From contig JAYKKI010000027.1 in NCBI GenBank assembly GCA_039881145.1, forward strand, positions 19,541,001 to 19,605,000: DNA of 64,000 nt. Direction: 5' to 3'. The translations under genes were made by a program, and so were the position numbers. This DNA is from Druceiella hillmani. Lineage: Eukaryota > Arthropoda > Insecta > Lepidoptera > Hepialidae. The notes under the pieces are model-generated. The model was not told the DNA's origin and did not search any database. It saw only the letters and a program-made list of their open reading frames with translations. Of the stretch, positions 62,733-64,000 are shown in pieces. Position 1 is the first letter of the stretch; every line of letters begins with the position of its first letter.

Positions 62733-64000
62733 ATGCCACGAAATTACATTCGAAAAACCACACGCCAGAACTGGGATGAAAACACTATGATTAAAGCCAT
62801 AGATGCCGTAAAACAGGGTATGCCATATAAAACCGCCTCCAAACAATTCTCAGTTCCACTTATGGCACTCAAAAGAAGAGTGAAAGGAAAAAACATTCAC
62901 GCTGTGGGAGGTACCAAAATGTTGGGGAGTATAAAAAAGGTATTCACAGATGACCAGGAGTTGGAACTTGTACAACATATTAAAGATAATGAAGAGACTA
63001 TGTACGGTTTTACAGTTGATGACGTTCTTAAATTTGCTTTTGAGATAGCTGAAAGAAACCGAATCAAACATCCGTTTTCTACTACGTCTCGTAAAGCTGG
63101 TAAAGACTGGCTAAGAGGGTTTCGACAAAGACATCCCGATATTACTCTACGAGCTCCGGAGTCAACGTCAGCGGCACGAGCTCGGGCTTTTAATAAGCCG
63201 ATTGTTGATAAATTTTACAATAATTTACAAAAAATTCATGAGAAGCATTCATTTCCTCCTCATCGCATTTTTAATGTCGATGAGACTAGTTTAAACACCG
63301 TCCCAACTAAAAATACGAAAATTTTTGCCAAAAAAGGGCGCAAGCAAGTAGCAAGAATAACGTCTGCTGAGAGAGGTGAATCAACTACAGCGGTTATTTG
63401 CGGATCAGCTGGAGGAAACTTCATACCACCAATGTTAATTTTTCGCCGTTTGCGAATGAAATTAGAATTAATGGATGGGACTCCACCAGGCTCCGTGTAC
63501 GCTTGCAATCCGTCCGGCTGGATGAATATTGAGGTCTTCTCTCTATGGTTTGACCATTTTTTGGCCTATACTAAACCATCAGCAGAAGATCCCATTCTTC
63601 TGGTACTAGATGGCCATCTTTCTCATACAAGAAATTTAGGCGTCATAATAAAAGCAAAAGAAAATCACGTCACAATTTTGTGCTTACCCCCACACTGCAC
63701 GCACAAACTTCAACCACTTGATGTTGCTGTAATGTTTCCGCTAAGTGTGTACCACAACCAGGCTTTAGAAAAGTGGATGAATAATAATGCTGGTCGAGTA
63801 GTCACAGTTTTTCAAATAGGTAAAATTTTTGGAGAAGCGTATTTAAAAGCTGCTGTACCTTTAAATATTATAAAAGGATTTCAAAAATGTGGAATATGGC
63901 CGCTCAATCCTGATGTTTTTACTGACGTAGATTTCGTTGCTGCTAATACGACTAATCAAGAAAGAAGAAATGAAATCTTGGAGCCCCGCCCATTAATAAA
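62733..64000 (+). CDS. Pogo/Tigger-like transposase (jerky/CENP-B family), partial, intact frame
   Basis: ATG 62733 opens a frame with no stop for 422 codons and runs off the window, so the C-terminus is missing. Residues 14-52 form a pipsqueak-type helix-turn-helix (AIDAVKQGMPYKTASKQF, then LKRRVKG). Residues 70-140 form a second, CENP-B-like DNA-binding domain ending in WLRGFRQRHPDITLR. The DDE_1 catalytic domain follows: FNVDETSLNTV with Asp183, VLDGHLSHTRN with Asp293, and LPPHCTHKLQPLDVAV with Asp330, giving DD36D spacing as in the pogo group. GFQKCGIWPLNPDVF (about 383-397) is the usual end of the domain. It would cut and paste its own element in the nucleus. It could in principle be a domesticated jerky-like gene, but the transposon-like left end argues against that. 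Confidence in the family is high; activity is unproven. Confidence 0.95.
   Translation, partial: MPRNYIRKTTRQNWDENTMIKAIDAVKQGMPYKTASKQFSVPLMALKRRVKGKNIHAVGGTKMLGSIKKVFTDDQELELVQHIKDNEETMYGFTVDDVLKFAFEIAERNRIKHPFSTTSRKAGKDWLRGFRQRHPDITLRAPESTSAARARAFNKPIVDKFYNNLQKIHEKHSFPPHRIFNVDETSLNTVPTKNTKIFAKKGRKQVARITSAERGESTTAVICGSAGGNFIPPMLIFRRLRMKLELMDGTPPGSVYACNPSGWMNIEVFSLWFDHFLAYTKPSAEDPILLVLDGHLSHTRNLGVIIKAKENHVTILCLPPHCTHKLQPLDVAVMFPLSVYHNQALEKWMNNNAGRVVTVFQIGKIFGEAYLKAAVPLNIIKGFQKCGIWPLNPDVFTDVDFVAANTTNQERRNEILEPRPLI

Larger units (their letters stand above)
62065..64000 (+). mobile_element. Pogo/Tigger-type DNA transposon, left end to window edge
   Basis: A TA at 62065-62066 precedes GGGGAAGGTGGTACAAAATG, the likely left tip, since pogo-group elements insert at TA. 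The leader contains clustered AAAATGATCCC boxes and a probable 5' UTR intron, followed by an open transposase frame. The right end lies beyond the window, so the tip assignment cannot be checked against its partner here. Confidence 0.75.

Overview
The window looks like nuclear DNA of an insect, most likely a butterfly or moth (Lepidoptera). It is strongly AT-rich, has almost no long reading frames, and is packed with transposon remnants and short tandem arrays. The lepidopteran call rests on dispersed sequences I recognise from that order: the ACCGACTTCAAAAAAGG family with its internal repeats (28494-29870, and an inverted partial copy at 59920-60180) and a segment with a TTCCCGTGGGAATC core near 15740. 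It also rests on RTE/Jockey-like retrotransposon debris. No rRNA, tRNA, CRISPR or bacterial-type operon is visible.

Layout. 1-13 kb: a 239-bp satellite (1-2207), a 1-kb foldback element (3926-4924), a 143-bp dimeric satellite split by a MITE half (5423-7216), a 228-bp array (8625-9510) and a 197-bp dimeric satellite (11544-12740). 13.0 kb: the only convincing host-type coding piece, a first exon with a signal peptide and a splice donor. 13.2-25 kb: more arrays (202, 163, 27, 32 and 190 bp units) and an antisense RTE-type reverse transcriptase relic (20361-21250). 25-32 kb: duplications, a LINE tail, the ACCGACTTC element and a further antisense LINE relic (31500-31740). 32.7-36.0 kb: a full-length but broken hAT transposon encoding a ZMYM1-like transposase. 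36-45 kb: a second RTE relic (38455-39025), a hairpin MITE, a CpG-rich island, a Jockey-like LINE relic, a 1.1-kb TA-flanked mariner-like non-autonomous element, and a LINE tail. 46.2-47.4 kb: a 215-bp satellite with a 14-bp-arm palindrome in each unit. 47-62 kb: mostly AT-rich DNA without genes, with (TA)n tracts, small inverted repeats and a few CpG-rich patches. 62.07-64.0 kb: the left end of a pogo/Tigger-type transposon with an intact transposase frame of 422 codons that runs off the window.

Working picture: this is intergenic or intronic DNA. One host gene starts at about 13.0 kb on the + strand. If its next exon lies beyond the window, much of what follows would be its first intron. 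The rest is successive layers of transposons: old dead LINEs, a broken hAT, cut-and-paste derivatives that survive only as ends, and one young-looking pogo element. The most unusual theme is the number of unrelated short arrays that show two- or three-monomer higher-order periodicity.
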